Source: Thiopseudomonas sp. | GTDB taxonomy: Bacteria > Pseudomonadota > Gammaproteobacteria > Pseudomonadales > Pseudomonadaceae | Direction of reading: 5' to 3' | Assembly (NCBI GenBank): GCA_023228985.1 | Contig: JALOAC010000036.1 | Coordinates: forward strand, 1 to 17,640 | Length of the DNA stretch: 17,640 nucleotides | Part shown: positions 1-7,050 of the stretch, piece by piece | Layout of the letters: each line of letters begins with the position of its first letter | Position numbering within the stretch: the first letter of the stretch is position 1 | The notes under the pieces: model-generated | What the model saw: only the letters and a program-made list of their open reading frames with translations | Database searches by the model: none | What the model was told of the DNA's origin: nothing | Program-made: the position numbers and the translations under genes

Positions 1-168
1 GACCTCGCACTTCTTGCCTCTCAACCTTGTATATACGAAGTCTCTTTTGAGCTTCTGGATACTCTTCGAGATCAGCAAAGAGGCGGGGGGCCACTCTACG
101 GACGAGGTCAGAATCTCTGCCTCAAGGAGCAGACGGCCTCCCCAGTAAACTGCTCATATCTTAACTAA
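1..168. other. Left edge, no assignable gene
   Basis: Several frames are open here and none is recognised. On the plus strand, frame 1 is open from the window edge to a TAA at 166-168 (about 55 codons, ending CSYLN). On the minus strand, an ATG at 157-155 starts a short frame (MSSLLGRPSAP) that meets TGA at 124-122. The same frame then stays open to the left edge with a protein-like, charged stretch (for example FADLEEYPEAQKRLRIYKV). That could be the remains of a gene extending leftwards, or chance. No ribosome binding site supports either reading. Sequence left of the window would decide it. Confidence 0.25.
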
Positions 169-190
169 TAATCGCTAATTGTTAACATAC

Positions 191-450
191 AAGGAGTAGG
201 CCATGCCTGCGACAGCTGTGCGTCAAGCGGCGCTGTGTTTACAGGCGTAATCCGCTGTCGGATGCATGGCATCCTCGTACAGATGTAACGGGCTACAGCA
301 GAGTCAGCGGGTTTTGGTAGGAGTAGGCCATGCCTGCGACAGCTGTGCGTCAAGCGGCGCTGTGTTTGCAGGCGTAATCCGCGGTCGGATGCATGGCATC
401 CTCGTACAGATGTAACGGGCTCCAGTAGAGTCGGCGGGTTTTGGTAGGAG
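191..450. repeat. 127-bp tandem repeat, left array, two copies
   Basis: Two head-to-tail copies occupy 191-317 and 318-444, followed by the first six bases of a third (TAGGAG, 445-450). The period is exactly 127 bp. Each unit starts TAGGAG, continues with GGCCATGCCTGC, and ends with GCGGGTTTTGG. Copy 2 differs at only three positions from the copy at 17244-17370 on the other side of the nar cluster, and has the same orientation. Each unit holds a perfect hairpin, GGATGC-ATG-GCATCC (387-401 in copy 2), and a GCCTGC/GCAGGC stem (332-337 with 368-373). The array begins 22 nt past the narL stop, the usual place for REP-like extragenic elements. No coding function is likely. Confidence 0.93.
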
Positions 451-471
451 CATGAGTGCCACGCTGAACTG

Positions 472-1131
472 TTAAGCAAGGTTGTTTTCCAAAGCCCAAA
501 TGGCAGCTTCGGTACGTGAGTTCAAGCCCAACTTGTGCAGTACGCGTTTGACGTGCACTTTGACAGTGCCTTCGCTGATGTCAAGGTTGCGTGCGATTAG
601 CTTGTTACTTTGACCCTTGGCGATCAACTCCAGTACATCTTTTTCCCGCCGGGTCAGGTCAATCGGTTTGGATACAGGTTCCAGTCTGCCCTTGATGGCT
701 GACGCTAGGATTTGAGTCAGTTCTGGGCTTAGGGCCGTTTTCCCCTTTACAGCAGCACGCACTTGTTGCACGAAGTCCTCAGGCTCCATATCTTTTAGCA
801 GATAGCCATCGGCACCTTGGCGCAGAGCTTCAACTACATCGGCGTGTTCGTCAGAAACACTGAAAATAATGATTTTAGCAGCAACCCCTGCGTTTCTCAG
901 GGCCTGAGTCGTTTCTATCCCGTTAAGGCCTGGCATGTTTAGATCCAGTAGAATCAGATCCAATTCCGGGTCTATAGTGGTGGCAATCTTGACGGCCTCT
1001 GCTCCAGAACTGGCTTGGGCGACAGGCAGTAAATCGCCCTCCATGGCTAGTAGATCGGCCAAGCCGCGTCTTAGCATTGGGTGATCATCGACCAGCATGA
1101 TGCGTGCTGGTTCAGGTGTTTGAGGTTTCAT
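472..1131 (-). CDS. narL: Nitrate/nitrite response regulator NarL
   Basis: NarL is the cytoplasmic DNA-binding partner of NarX. When phosphorylated, proteins of this family activate nitrate respiration operons at TACYYMT-type heptamers. The 219 residues match the family length. The receiver domain covers about 9-125, with acidic residues D15 and D16, the phosphoacceptor D63 in LLDLNMPG, S91 and K113. A LuxR/GerE-type helix-turn-helix follows at about 159-215 (LTRREKDVLELIAKG, then SEGTVKVHVKRVLHKLG). The ATG at 1131-1129 lies inside the end of narX (20-nt overlap) and is preceded by AGGAAG within narX, so translation is probably coupled to the sensor. No clear intrinsic terminator was seen before the repeat array. 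The match to NarL rather than another LuxR-type regulator is strong because of the narX and nar context. Confidence 0.95.
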   Translation of the reverse strand: MKPQTPEPARIMLVDDHPMLRRGLADLLAMEGDLLPVAQASSGAEAVKIATTIDPELDLILLDLNMPGLNGIETTQALRNAGVAAKIIIFSVSDEHADVVEALRQGADGYLLKDMEPEDFVQQVRAAVKGKTALSPELTQILASAIKGRLEPVSKPIDLTRREKDVLELIAKGQSNKLIARNLDISEGTVKVHVKRVLHKLGLNSRTEAAIWALENNLA

Positions 1132-3037
1132 AAACAGCTCTTCCTATTTGGCTGAAAATATACTGTGGTGTAAAACGTACGTGGATGCGTGTGCCACGCT
1201 GGATAGCGGTTATATCCAATTGACCTGACATACTTTGGCTGCGCTCCTGCAAGATAGACAGCCCGTAATGCCCAGAAGGTGTATCGGAGAGGTCAATGCC
1301 GACACCGTCATCTTCGATCAGAATGTGCACTATTCCATCGGAATCCTGTTGGAGGCTGATATGACAGTTGCTTGCATCGGCATGCTTGATGACGTTGCTG
1401 ACCGCTTCGCGAATAATTTGTAGGCTGTGTAACTCCTCATTGGGCGTCAGCGGGCAATGCTTGATTTTGTAGTCAAAGTGAATTTGCACAGATGAATGGC
1501 GAGAAAACTCCTCAATAGTCGCTTCGATACTGGCCGCCAACCCCGGCCGATCCAGTTTCAGGCGGAAGGTGGATAGTAGCTCTCGTAACTGTCTGTAAGC
1601 AGCAGATAGGCCGGCTTGCAGATCGTTAAAGGTGGCGAACAGGACTTCTTGGCTGTGACCATGTGTTAGTTGTTTTTTCAGTAGAGCTAGTTGAATTTTT
1701 TGATAAGAAAGCGCTTGTGCTAGCGAATCGTGTAACTCTCGTGCAATAACCGCACGCTCTTCCATCAAGGCTATGCGCGCCTGCTTTTGCCCCATGGCAT
1801 TTAGATTTAGAGCTACAGCGAAGAAATCCGCCAAAGTAATTAAAAGACGTACTTGCCGCTCTTCCAAAGGGTGTTGGTTGTCTGTTTCTACTTGCAAGTA
1901 ACCAAAGCAAATGCCTTCTGCCATCAAGGCGTAGGTGTTCAATCCGTTCACAGCTGATAGCGATTCTTTGTTTTGTCCTAGCTGTACAGGACAGTTTGTG
2001 CAGTCTGGATACAGGCAGTAATGGGGGCGTTCGTGCTTGCGAGTGGTCAAAATGGTATGTGCTTGTCGGGTACTGGTATCCGTCAGAGTAAACAGACATA
2101 GCGAAACGGATTTGCAGCTTAGGGTGCGCTGGATTGGCAACAGCAGATCGGCCAGCACCGACACAGGGTCGTCGGTAGTCTTATACAGGTTTTTAGCTGT
2201 GTTAAAGAGTAGTTTTAAACTGTCATTACTTTTCTTTAGCTCAAGAGTTTTGCTATCTACTTTGTGTTCTAAGCTGGCATACAGTTCAAACAGTTCCAGC
2301 GTCATCATGTCTAGTGTTTTTGCTAATAAACCCAGTTCGTTTTTGTCATTTATGCTTGTGGCAATACTAGTATCAGGATTCAAGTTTCCTTTACCGAGCA
2401 GTTTAGCGTGAGCAATAATTTTAAGTAAGGGAACGACCAGCCGGGTATGTGAGTTGATAATAACGAACAGTGCCAAAAGAATCGTAATAAACAATGCAGA
2501 GATTTGCAGACCACGGATGTATGAAAGTTTACGTTCAGAAGCCTGTTGAAGCTCGTTGACAAAATTGTCGAGGCTTTTAACAAACAAGGGCACTTCATAG
2601 CTATAAGCCCGCTTTTGCGGTGGGCTTTGCTCAAGTAACGGGCGCATCAGGCTTTGCCAGCGGCTAACTATCTGGCGATATGAGTTGCCCAACTCTGCGT
2701 TTCCTTTGACTGCCTGGCCCAGCGAATTAGATTGTATGGTTTGGTTGAACGTATGAATATAAGCCTGTATTGCTTCGTGACTTTGCTGGCCTTGGTTGTT
2801 ATCGAGGTTACCGCTGATGGCGAGGGCTAGACGATAGGACTGCATTCTCAGACTGCCAGCCTTGTTAATGGCTTCGGCGTCTCCGCGAATTGATTCGGAA
2901 AGGTACATTCCGGCTAGCATGCTCAGCAGGTTGAATGAGATAACCAAAGAAAACGCAATGAGGGTTTTCAATATCACTGAACGCCTGAATGATATTTGGA
3001 ACTCGTGCGGCGTGTCATGTTCTGGCTGTGTATTCAT
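1112..3037 (-). CDS. narX: Nitrate/nitrite sensor histidine kinase NarX
   Basis: NarX is an inner-membrane sensor kinase that detects periplasmic nitrate or nitrite and phosphorylates NarL. The 641 residues show TM1 at about 21-44, a periplasmic domain with the ligand-binding P-box near 57-70 (INKAGSLRMQSYRL), TM2 at about 177-196, and HAMP to about 250. A central GAF-like module contains a cysteine cluster, C341, C346 and C349. The transmitter is of the HisKA_3 type, with phosphoacceptor H436 in ARELHDSLAQ, an N-box (EAVSNVIKHAD, about 545-555) and G-boxes DDGVGI and GHYGLSILQER. The ATG at 3037 has a good GGAGAG upstream. The gene is co-oriented with narL and divergent from the structural operon, the same arrangement as in P. 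aeruginosa. Confidence 0.95.
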   Translation of the reverse strand: MNTQPEHDTPHEFQISFRRSVILKTLIAFSLVISFNLLSMLAGMYLSESIRGDAEAINKAGSLRMQSYRLALAISGNLDNNQGQQSHEAIQAYIHTFNQTIQSNSLGQAVKGNAELGNSYRQIVSRWQSLMRPLLEQSPPQKRAYSYEVPLFVKSLDNFVNELQQASERKLSYIRGLQISALFITILLALFVIINSHTRLVVPLLKIIAHAKLLGKGNLNPDTSIATSINDKNELGLLAKTLDMMTLELFELYASLEHKVDSKTLELKKSNDSLKLLFNTAKNLYKTTDDPVSVLADLLLPIQRTLSCKSVSLCLFTLTDTSTRQAHTILTTRKHERPHYCLYPDCTNCPVQLGQNKESLSAVNGLNTYALMAEGICFGYLQVETDNQHPLEERQVRLLITLADFFAVALNLNAMGQKQARIALMEERAVIARELHDSLAQALSYQKIQLALLKKQLTHGHSQEVLFATFNDLQAGLSAAYRQLRELLSTFRLKLDRPGLAASIEATIEEFSRHSSVQIHFDYKIKHCPLTPNEELHSLQIIREAVSNVIKHADASNCHISLQQDSDGIVHILIEDDGVGIDLSDTPSGHYGLSILQERSQSMSGQLDITAIQRGTRIHVRFTPQYIFSQIGRAVYETSNT

Positions 3038-3077
3038 AGGCTCTCCGTAAATGTGATAGCCAAGTTTTGTCTCGACT

Positions 3078-3092
3078 TTGATACTGCATCAA
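3078..3092. promoter_or_regulatory. FNR/ANR-like dyad with 5-bp spacer
   Basis: The sequence TTGAT-ACTGC-ATCAA has both half-sites identical to the FNR/ANR consensus, but the spacer is five bases where the consensus has four. Its centre is about 48 nt upstream of the narX ATG and about 290 nt upstream of the narK ATG, so it is better placed to act on narXL. Known FNR-family sites have a fixed 4-bp spacer, so function is uncertain. It may be a site for a related regulator, a displaced site, or chance. Confidence 0.35.
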
Positions 3093-3244
3093 GCAGAATC
3101 GGGTTGCCATAGTTATGCTCTGAAACTTAGCAAAAAACAGCACTAACAGTGAATACCTCGGAATTTCCATGAATTTAAGGAAAGGGTTTTTTTATGTGTA
3201 TCTCATTGTTTTCTATTGACGGTCTATGAATTAAACACCTCTTA

Positions 3245-3251
3245 ATGGGTA
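3245..3251 (-). promoter_or_regulatory. Candidate NarL heptamer TACCCAT
   Basis: Read on the minus strand this is TACCCAT, an exact match to the NarL consensus TACYYMT known from E. coli. It lies 126 nt upstream of the narK ATG. A second, imperfect match (TACCTCG, about 3154-3160, last base wrong) lies further upstream. Single heptamers occur by chance, so the support is mainly the position between narX and narK. Confidence 0.35.
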
Positions 3252-3262
3252 TCGCGTTAATT

Positions 3263-3287
3263 AACCAAGTAATGCGCTTGGTTTTTT
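3263..3287 (+). terminator. Terminator-like hairpin in narK leader
   Basis: AACCAAG (3263-3269) pairs perfectly with CTTGGTT (3277-3283) around a 7-nt loop, and the T tract runs on to 3287 (six T in total). On the plus strand this has the form of a short Rho-independent terminator. No plus-strand gene ends before it, so it sits about 90 nt upstream of narK inside the control region. It could end a short upstream transcript, attenuate the operon, or simply be an AT-rich dyad used by a regulator. The stem has only three G-C pairs, so termination strength is doubtful. Confidence 0.4.
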
Positions 3288-3376
3288 AACGACATGACAA
3301 CGACTTAGTATCCAGAAAAAGCAATGACAGCATTGCAAAAGGATATTTTGACTTACATGACCCAGTAGAGGTAAAA

Positions 3377-4981
3377 ATGAACAAAAATATCGAAAAATGG
3401 GATATTGAGGATCACACGTTCTGGGAGAATACGGGCAAGGCTATTGCCAACCGAAATTTGTGGATCTCGATTCCTAGTCTGTTACTTGGATTTGCCGTAT
3501 GGATGATGTGGGGCATCATCACTGTGCAAATGCTTAATCTAGGGTTTCCATTTGAACCCGCTGAGTTGTTTACACTAACCGCTATTGCTGGTCTGGCCGG
3601 AGCTACATTCCGCATTCCTGCGTCGTTTATGATTCGTATTGCTGGTGGCCGCAATACTATCGTATTTACTACTTCGTTATTAATTATCCCAGCGGCTGGA
3701 GCGGGTATTGCTTTGCAAGACCCGACCACTCCGCTATGGGTATTTCAGGTGTTAGCGCTGTTGTCGGGTATAGGTGGCGGCAACTTTGCTTGTTCAATGA
3801 GCAACATCAGTACTTTCTTTCCAAAGCGACAGCAGGGTTTAGCGCTGGGCTTAAATGCTGGCTTGGGTAACTTTGGCGTAACCACCATGCAGATCGTAAT
3901 TCCTTTGGTCATGACCATGGGTATTTTTGGCGCAATGGGTGGGGATTCCATGGAGTTGGTAAAGGACAGTGGAACCTTGATCGGTCGTATTCCAGCTGGA
4001 TCCGCAACTTGGATTCAAAACGGTGGCTGGATATGGCTGGTGTTCCTGATTCCGTTGAGCCTGATCGGCTGGTTCGGTATGAACAACATTATCCCAATAA
4101 CTCCTGCTCCAGGCACACCCTTTAGTGCTTTTAGTAAAATCCTAGGTTTATATGCAATCAGCCTTGTCACTTCAGTGGTGGGCTTGTATCTGTATCTGCC
4201 CAAGCCTTTCGGTCTGGGAGTGCTGAGCATGTGGGTGGCTATGCCATTGATCATGTTAACCACTCTGGGTGTGCTACGCATGATTCCAGGCAGTATCAAG
4301 CCAAATATCAAGCGTCAGTTCGCTATTTTCAGCGATAGGCACACTTGGTCGATGAGTGTGCTCTACATTCTTACTTTTGGTTCGTTTATCGGTTTTTCCA
4401 TGGCGTTGCCGCTGTCGATCACGGTGATCTTCGGGTTTGTCAGCGAAACCGGTGCCGATGGCGCAATCAGCCGAGTAGCTAACCCCAATGCGCCCAGTGC
4501 CTTGACTTATGCTTGGATTGGTCCGTTCCTAGGTGCCTTGACTCGCCCGATCGGCGGTTGGATTTCTGATAAGTGGGGCGGCTCGTTAGTGACCCAGGCG
4601 ATTACGGTGATCATGGTGGCGGCCTCGGCAGCGCTGGGTTACGTCATGCAGGCCGCCTATGGCTCTGCCCATCCCGAGACTTACTTCTTTACCTTTATCA
4701 TCTTGTTCCTTGTCTTGTTTGCTGCGTCCGGTGTGGGCAATGGCTCAACTTTCCGCACTATTGGCGTGATTTATAACCGCGAGCAAGCCGGGCCGGTGCT
4801 GGGTTGGACCTCAGCCATCGCTGCCTACGGCTCTTTTGTTGCACCGGTGGTGATTGGTGAACAAATCAAAGCAGGAACACCGCAGGTTGCTATGTATGGT
4901 TTTGCAATTTTCTATGCCCTGTGCTTGGTTTTGAACTGGTGGTTCTACCTGCGCAAGAACGCCTACGTGAAGAATCCCTAA
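3377..4981 (+). CDS. narK2: NarK2-type nitrate/nitrite transporter
   Basis: This is an inner-membrane MFS transporter of the nitrate/nitrite porter family. Its N-terminus (WDIEDHTFWENTGKAIANRN) and overall pattern resemble E. coli NarK, the type II class assigned to nitrate/nitrite exchange. Two arginines correspond by alignment to the substrate-binding pair of E. coli NarK: R79 in FRIPASF and R390 in GALTRPIGG. Nitrate-signature regions are seen at about 131-168 (GIGGGNFACSMSNIS, later GLNAGLGNFG) and 450-466 (ASGVGNGSTFR). At 534 residues it is longer than E. coli NarK. Two extra hydrophobic segments (about 249-274 and 282-305) lie in the central loop, giving about 14 predicted membrane spans. 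The ATG follows AGAGG. It is the first gene of the operon. The choice of symbol (narK2 rather than narK1) rests on class, not on gene order. Confidence 0.9.
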   Translation: MNKNIEKWDIEDHTFWENTGKAIANRNLWISIPSLLLGFAVWMMWGIITVQMLNLGFPFEPAELFTLTAIAGLAGATFRIPASFMIRIAGGRNTIVFTTSLLIIPAAGAGIALQDPTTPLWVFQVLALLSGIGGGNFACSMSNISTFFPKRQQGLALGLNAGLGNFGVTTMQIVIPLVMTMGIFGAMGGDSMELVKDSGTLIGRIPAGSATWIQNGGWIWLVFLIPLSLIGWFGMNNIIPITPAPGTPFSAFSKILGLYAISLVTSVVGLYLYLPKPFGLGVLSMWVAMPLIMLTTLGVLRMIPGSIKPNIKRQFAIFSDRHTWSMSVLYILTFGSFIGFSMALPLSITVIFGFVSETGADGAISRVANPNAPSALTYAWIGPFLGALTRPIGGWISDKWGGSLVTQAITVIMVAASAALGYVMQAAYGSAHPETYFFTFIILFLVLFAASGVGNGSTFRTIGVIYNREQAGPVLGWTSAIAAYGSFVAPVVIGEQIKAGTPQVAMYGFAIFYALCLVLNWWFYLRKNAYVKNP

Positions 4982-5008
4982 TTTTAAATTTCTGCCAAGG
5001 AGTTCGAC

Positions 5009-5467
5009 ATGAATATCATGTTTGCTTATGACAACTCGACCAATGCCAGGCAGGCGCTGGATAAAACATTGAAGATGTTTGCCTGCATGCTGCCCAAGGT
5101 AACTCTGATAGCTGTGGTTGACTCCACCCAAGGGTCCAGTGGCGTCAACGAACAAAGCTATGAAGATTATAAATTCGATTTTTCTGAATCGGTCCGCGAA
5201 GCCGCGCAGACCCTCAAGGAGTTGGGCGTCAATGCTGATGTAATTATCGCGGAAGGAGAGCCACGCAAGATGATTCTAGAAGCGGTGCACAGCAAAAATC
5301 CTGACTTGCTAGTGCTTGCTCGGCACAGCGAAAAGGCCGACAGCAACATCATCGGTAAAACGCTGGATGCGCTAGTCGAGGAGTTCAACTTCATGACTTT
5401 CGGCAATGTCAGTTCTTTTCTTACCAGACGGGTCAAATGTCCTATTTTGATCCAGTCTTGTTCGTAA
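5009..5467 (+). CDS. Universal stress family protein in nar operon
   Basis: This 152-residue protein has the UspA fold pattern. It begins MNIMFAYDNSTNARQAL, has a central strand-helix region (ADVIIAEGEPRKMILEAV, then NPDLLVLARHSEKA), and ends with the typical strand FLTRRVKCPILIQ. The usual ATP-binding loop, G-x2-G-x9-G-S/T, is not visible. After DLLVLA comes RHSEKADSNIIG, and an insertion precedes FGNVSSFL (131-138), so nucleotide binding is uncertain. A good AAGGAG precedes the ATG. The gene lies 27 nt after narK2 and 22 nt before narK1, so all three are almost certainly co-transcribed. Its role is unknown. Anaerobically induced USP proteins are known in pseudomonads, and a link to survival during denitrification or to transporter control is only inference. 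Confidence 0.88.
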   Translation: MNIMFAYDNSTNARQALDKTLKMFACMLPKVTLIAVVDSTQGSSGVNEQSYEDYKFDFSESVREAAQTLKELGVNADVIIAEGEPRKMILEAVHSKNPDLLVLARHSEKADSNIIGKTLDALVEEFNFMTFGNVSSFLTRRVKCPILIQSCS

Positions 5468-5489
5468 GTTCACAGGCCGGAGAATACGC

Positions 5490-6971
5490 ATGAAAACTTC
5501 AGATCTGTTTAGGGTCAAGCAACCGGAAATCAGGGCATTACACCTGACCTGGATTGCTTTTTATATCTGTTTCTTTGTCTGGTTCAACATGGCGCCGCTG
5601 GCCACCAGTATGCTGAAAAGCGTGGACTGGTTGACCTCCGACGACCTACGCTTGTTTGCCATTGCCAACGTAGCCATGACCATCCCCGCGCGAATTCTGG
5701 TGGGTATGGCGTTGGACAAGTGGGGCCCGCGCCGAGTGTTCTCGGTGTTGATGGTAACCATGGCGCTGCCGGCACTGGCTTTTGCCTATGGTGACACCCG
5801 CTCTCAACTGTTGATTTCGCGTCTGGTGCTCAGCTCTATCGGGGCCAGTTTTGTGGTCGGTATTCACATGACCGCCATGTGGTTCAAACCGCGTGACATC
5901 GGCTTTGCCGAAGGCTTCTATGCCGGCTGGGGCAACTTTGGTTCGGCTGCCGCCGCCATGTCGCTGCCAGCGATTGCCCTGCATATGTTCGGTGGCGATG
6001 ATGGTTGGCGCCATGCTATCGGTCTCAGTGCGGTGATGATGGCACTGTATGGCGTTTATTACTGGTACGCGATTACCGATGGCCCAGCGGGATCGGTTCA
6101 CCATAAGCCGCGTAAAGTCAGTGCGATGGAAGTTAGTACTTGGGGTGACATGATCAAGCTGATTATCTGGACCATCCCGATGGTTGGCATTCTGTCGGTG
6201 CTGGTTTGGCGCATTGAAAATATGGGCTATCTGACCAGCGGCTGGGCGTGGGTCTGTCATGGTGTGATTGTGCTGGTGGTGGCTTATCAGATCTTGCAGA
6301 TTCTGCTTGTTAATCTGCCAATTTTACGTAAGGGCGTGCCCGAGGATGACAAGTACGACTTCAATTCAGTGGCGGCGCTTAACTCCACCTACTTTGCTAA
6401 TTTTGGTGCCGAACTGGCAGTAGTTTCCATGCTGCCGATGTTCTTTGAAATGACTTGGGGACTGACTGCAACGGCGGCAGGCCTGATTGCTGCCTCTTTT
6501 GCTTTCATCAACCTGATTGCCCGCCCCGTTGGTGGGTTGGTTTCGGACCGCTTTGGCAACCGTCGTTTTGTCATGCTGGCCTACATGCTGGGTATTGCTA
6601 TCGGCTTTGCTCTGATGGGCCTGATGAACAGTGGCTGGCCGCTGTTTATGGCTGTGGCCATTACCATTCTTTGTTCGGTGTTTGTGCAAGGGGCGGAGGG
6701 TGCCACCTTCGGCATCATTCCCTCCATCAAACGGCGTATTACCGGCCAGATTTCCGGTATGGCCGGAGCATACGGCAACGTGGGGGCAGTGTTCTATCTG
6801 ACCCTGTACACCTTTGTTACGCCATCTCAGTTCTTTTTTATCATTGCTGGCGGTGCCTTGCTCAGTTACATCGCTTGCTTCTTCTGGCTGAAGGAGCCTG
6901 AAGGTTCGTTTGCTGAAGAATATGCGGTGTCTTCGGTAGATTTGGAACTGGCGGCAGAACAACAAAAATAA
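5490..6971 (+). CDS. narK1: NarK1-type nitrate transporter
   Basis: This is a second MFS nitrate/nitrite porter (493 residues) of the type I class, generally described as nitrate/proton symporters. It has MFS motif A (GMALDKWGPRR, 72-82), R68 in IPARILVG and R345 in IARPVGGLVSDRFG as likely substrate-site arginines, and the nitrate signature near 401-436 (GAEGATFGIIPS, then GAYGNVGAVFY). Besides the usual twelve membrane spans, two extra hydrophobic segments lie in the centre (about 221-242 and 251-279), in the same place as in the upstream transporter. GGAG precedes the ATG. The protein is clearly divergent from its neighbour, so the pair represents two functional classes and not a recent duplication. 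The narG start lies 79 nt downstream. Confidence 0.9.
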   Translation: MKTSDLFRVKQPEIRALHLTWIAFYICFFVWFNMAPLATSMLKSVDWLTSDDLRLFAIANVAMTIPARILVGMALDKWGPRRVFSVLMVTMALPALAFAYGDTRSQLLISRLVLSSIGASFVVGIHMTAMWFKPRDIGFAEGFYAGWGNFGSAAAAMSLPAIALHMFGGDDGWRHAIGLSAVMMALYGVYYWYAITDGPAGSVHHKPRKVSAMEVSTWGDMIKLIIWTIPMVGILSVLVWRIENMGYLTSGWAWVCHGVIVLVVAYQILQILLVNLPILRKGVPEDDKYDFNSVAALNSTYFANFGAELAVVSMLPMFFEMTWGLTATAAGLIAASFAFINLIARPVGGLVSDRFGNRRFVMLAYMLGIAIGFALMGLMNSGWPLFMAVAITILCSVFVQGAEGATFGIIPSIKRRITGQISGMAGAYGNVGAVFYLTLYTFVTPSQFFFIIAGGALLSYIACFFWLKEPEGSFAEEYAVSSVDLELAAEQQK

Positions 6972-7050
6972 ATTTGCACCCGGCTGACGGGGATTGAATA
7001 CGCTGTCGGTACACGGTGATATGCCGGCAGCATTTGATGAGGGTAGAACA

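Larger units (their letters stand above)
3038..3376. promoter_or_regulatory. Divergent narX / narK control region
   Basis: This 339-nt gap separates two divergent genes and must carry both promoters. It is AT-rich compared with the flanking genes. A search by eye found a TTGAT-N5-ATCAA dyad, one exact NarL-type heptamer (TACCCAT on the minus strand) and a terminator-like hairpin, each listed separately. No FNR/ANR box with the standard 4-bp spacer was found. A weak candidate, TTGACTTACATGAC (3349-3362), has only three of five matches in its second half and lies within 30 nt of the narK ATG. Promoter -35/-10 elements could not be assigned with confidence. Confidence 0.8.

Noticed and set aside
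165..479. Minus-strand 104-codon frame across the left repeat array
   Set aside because: The peptide is made of translated repeat units. Because 127 is not a multiple of 3, successive units are read in shifting frames that happen to stay open. There is no ribosome binding site.
1626..2099. 157-codon same-strand frame inside narX
   Set aside because: It overlaps the NarX central module and H-box region in another frame. NarX motifs are intact there, so this is a shadow.
3349..3362. TTGACTTACATGAC as an FNR/ANR box for narK
   Set aside because: The second half matches the consensus at only three of five bases, and the site is within 30 nt of the start codon, too close for class II activation of a promoter with any leader.
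3367..3373. Second exact NarL-type heptamer (AGAGGTA on plus)
   Set aside because: It coincides with the narK ribosome binding site, so the match is better explained by that function.
5646..6260. 204-codon antisense frame inside narK1, with a similar one at 6366-6965
   Set aside because: Both are antisense to well-supported membrane-protein coding sequence. Their His/Arg/Gln-rich translation is typical of a complement frame.
6994..7050. TTG-initiated N-terminal extension of NarG
   Set aside because: The added 19 residues do not resemble the NarG N-terminus. The ATG at 7051 has a ribosome binding site and places H50, C54, C58, C93 and D222 at the family positions.
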